A stretch of 64,000 nt of DNA, taken from contig CALUPO010000003.1 in NCBI GenBank assembly GCA_944322675.1, positions 95,351-159,350 on the forward strand. Reading direction: 5' to 3'. The notes under the pieces are model-generated. The model saw nothing but the letters and a program-made list of their open reading frames with translations, did no database searches and was not told where the DNA came from. The stretch comes from Candidatus Gastranaerophilales bacterium (lineage in GTDB: Bacteria; Cyanobacteriota; Vampirovibrionia; Gastranaerophilales; Gastranaerophilaceae). The position numbers and the translations under genes are program-made. Positions 63,877-64,000 of this stretch are shown here, piece by piece (the stretch's first letter is position 1; each line of letters opens with the position of its first letter).

Positions 63877-64000
63877 TCAGCGATTTAAAGATAAAGATGG
63901 TTTAACAGGTCTTATTATACACCCAAAAGCATTTTTACAACTTGAATCTTTCATTTCTTCATATTGTGTGATAACTTTTTCATCTTTATCTTTACATTCA
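63877..64000 (-). CDS. 3' end of a second large prepilin-like surface protein (partial)
   Basis: On the minus strand an open frame enters from the right edge and stops at 63877-63879. Its 40 residues, including DEKVITQYEEMKDSSCKN and AFGCIIRPVKPSLS, match the last 40 residues of the protein at 38830-40650 (DEKVITQYEE-type core, CKNAFGC, RPIKPSLS) at about four of five positions. The gene continues beyond the window. It ends 2 bp from the convergent repeat-protein gene. Confidence 0.75.
   Translation of the reverse strand, partial: ECKDKDEKVITQYEEMKDSSCKNAFGCIIRPVKPSLSLNR

Overview
The window is a gene-dense, strongly AT-rich bacterial chromosome segment that reads as a non-photosynthetic relative of Cyanobacteria, most likely gut Vampirovibrionia/Melainabacteria of the Gastranaerophilales type. 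This is inference from gene content. The ATP synthase beta and epsilon genes form their own unit, as in Cyanobacteria. A DUF4330 gene sits next to an IctB/O-antigen-ligase-like gene, and there is a Ski2-type helicase and a DUF212 protein. No photosynthesis genes are present. Starts are mostly ATG with some TTG and GTG. No rRNA, tRNA, CRISPR array or insertion sequence was found.

Layout. 1-6.6 kb holds the end of secD, secF, a small HTH/zinc-ribbon gene, grpE, dnaJ, a secreted beta-propeller protein and an O-methyltransferase. 6.6-7.2 kb holds two small lineage-specific genes on the minus strand. 7.4-13.8 kb is a fatty-acid cluster: yceD, rpmF, plsX, fabH, fabD, fabG, acpP, fabF, closed by a clear terminator. 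13.8-17.4 kb (minus) carries atpC, atpD, a CDP-alcohol phosphatidyltransferase and a Gfo/Idh/MocA oxidoreductase. 17.6-30.7 kb is the accessory part: a kinase-like gene and a degenerate, frameshifted tandem paralogue, a Ski2-like helicase, an L-domain-like repeat protein, two tandem coiled-coil membrane proteins, a Cys-rich SLH surface protein, and two near-identical 346-bp copies of a small gene flanking maf. 30.7-38.7 kb (minus) is housekeeping: a histidine kinase, DUF212, a prenyl diphosphate synthase, rsgA, a Sua5/TsaC protein, murJ and a SpoIID-like protein. 38.8-51.8 kb (mostly plus) has a large prepilin-like protein behind a 12-C tract, a membrane-anchored phosphatase, rny, a YmdB phosphoesterase, a PHP enzyme, a pilin, thiL, ispD, a heptose-kinase-like PfkB gene, DUF4330 and an O-antigen-ligase-like gene. 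51.9-64 kb has clpP, mtaB, an OmpH-like protein, rpiB, a ThiF-like protein, a peptide-binding protein, a BadF-type activase, a phosphohexomutase, sppA, a Yip1-like protein, a repeat protein, and the 3' end of a second copy of the prepilin-like surface gene on the minus strand.

The most interesting signals are these. (1) A run of 12 C lies at codons 10-14 of the prepilin-like gene; losing or gaining one C runs straight into a stop, as expected for a phase-variable surface protein, and a paralogue starts to appear at the window edge. (2) A textbook -1 slippery heptamer (T TTA AAC) sits where two frames of a degenerate kinase-like gene must join. (3) A recurring upstream element, AGCAA + T-rich 14-16 nt + GTTTTTA, precedes at least six lineage-specific genes and no recognised housekeeping gene, which suggests a dedicated regulon. 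(4) rny has no usable start for its membrane anchor unless a -1 shift or single-base indel occurs in an A-run. (5) Several lineage-specific proteins share a short N-terminal [S/G]-F-[G/K] motif.
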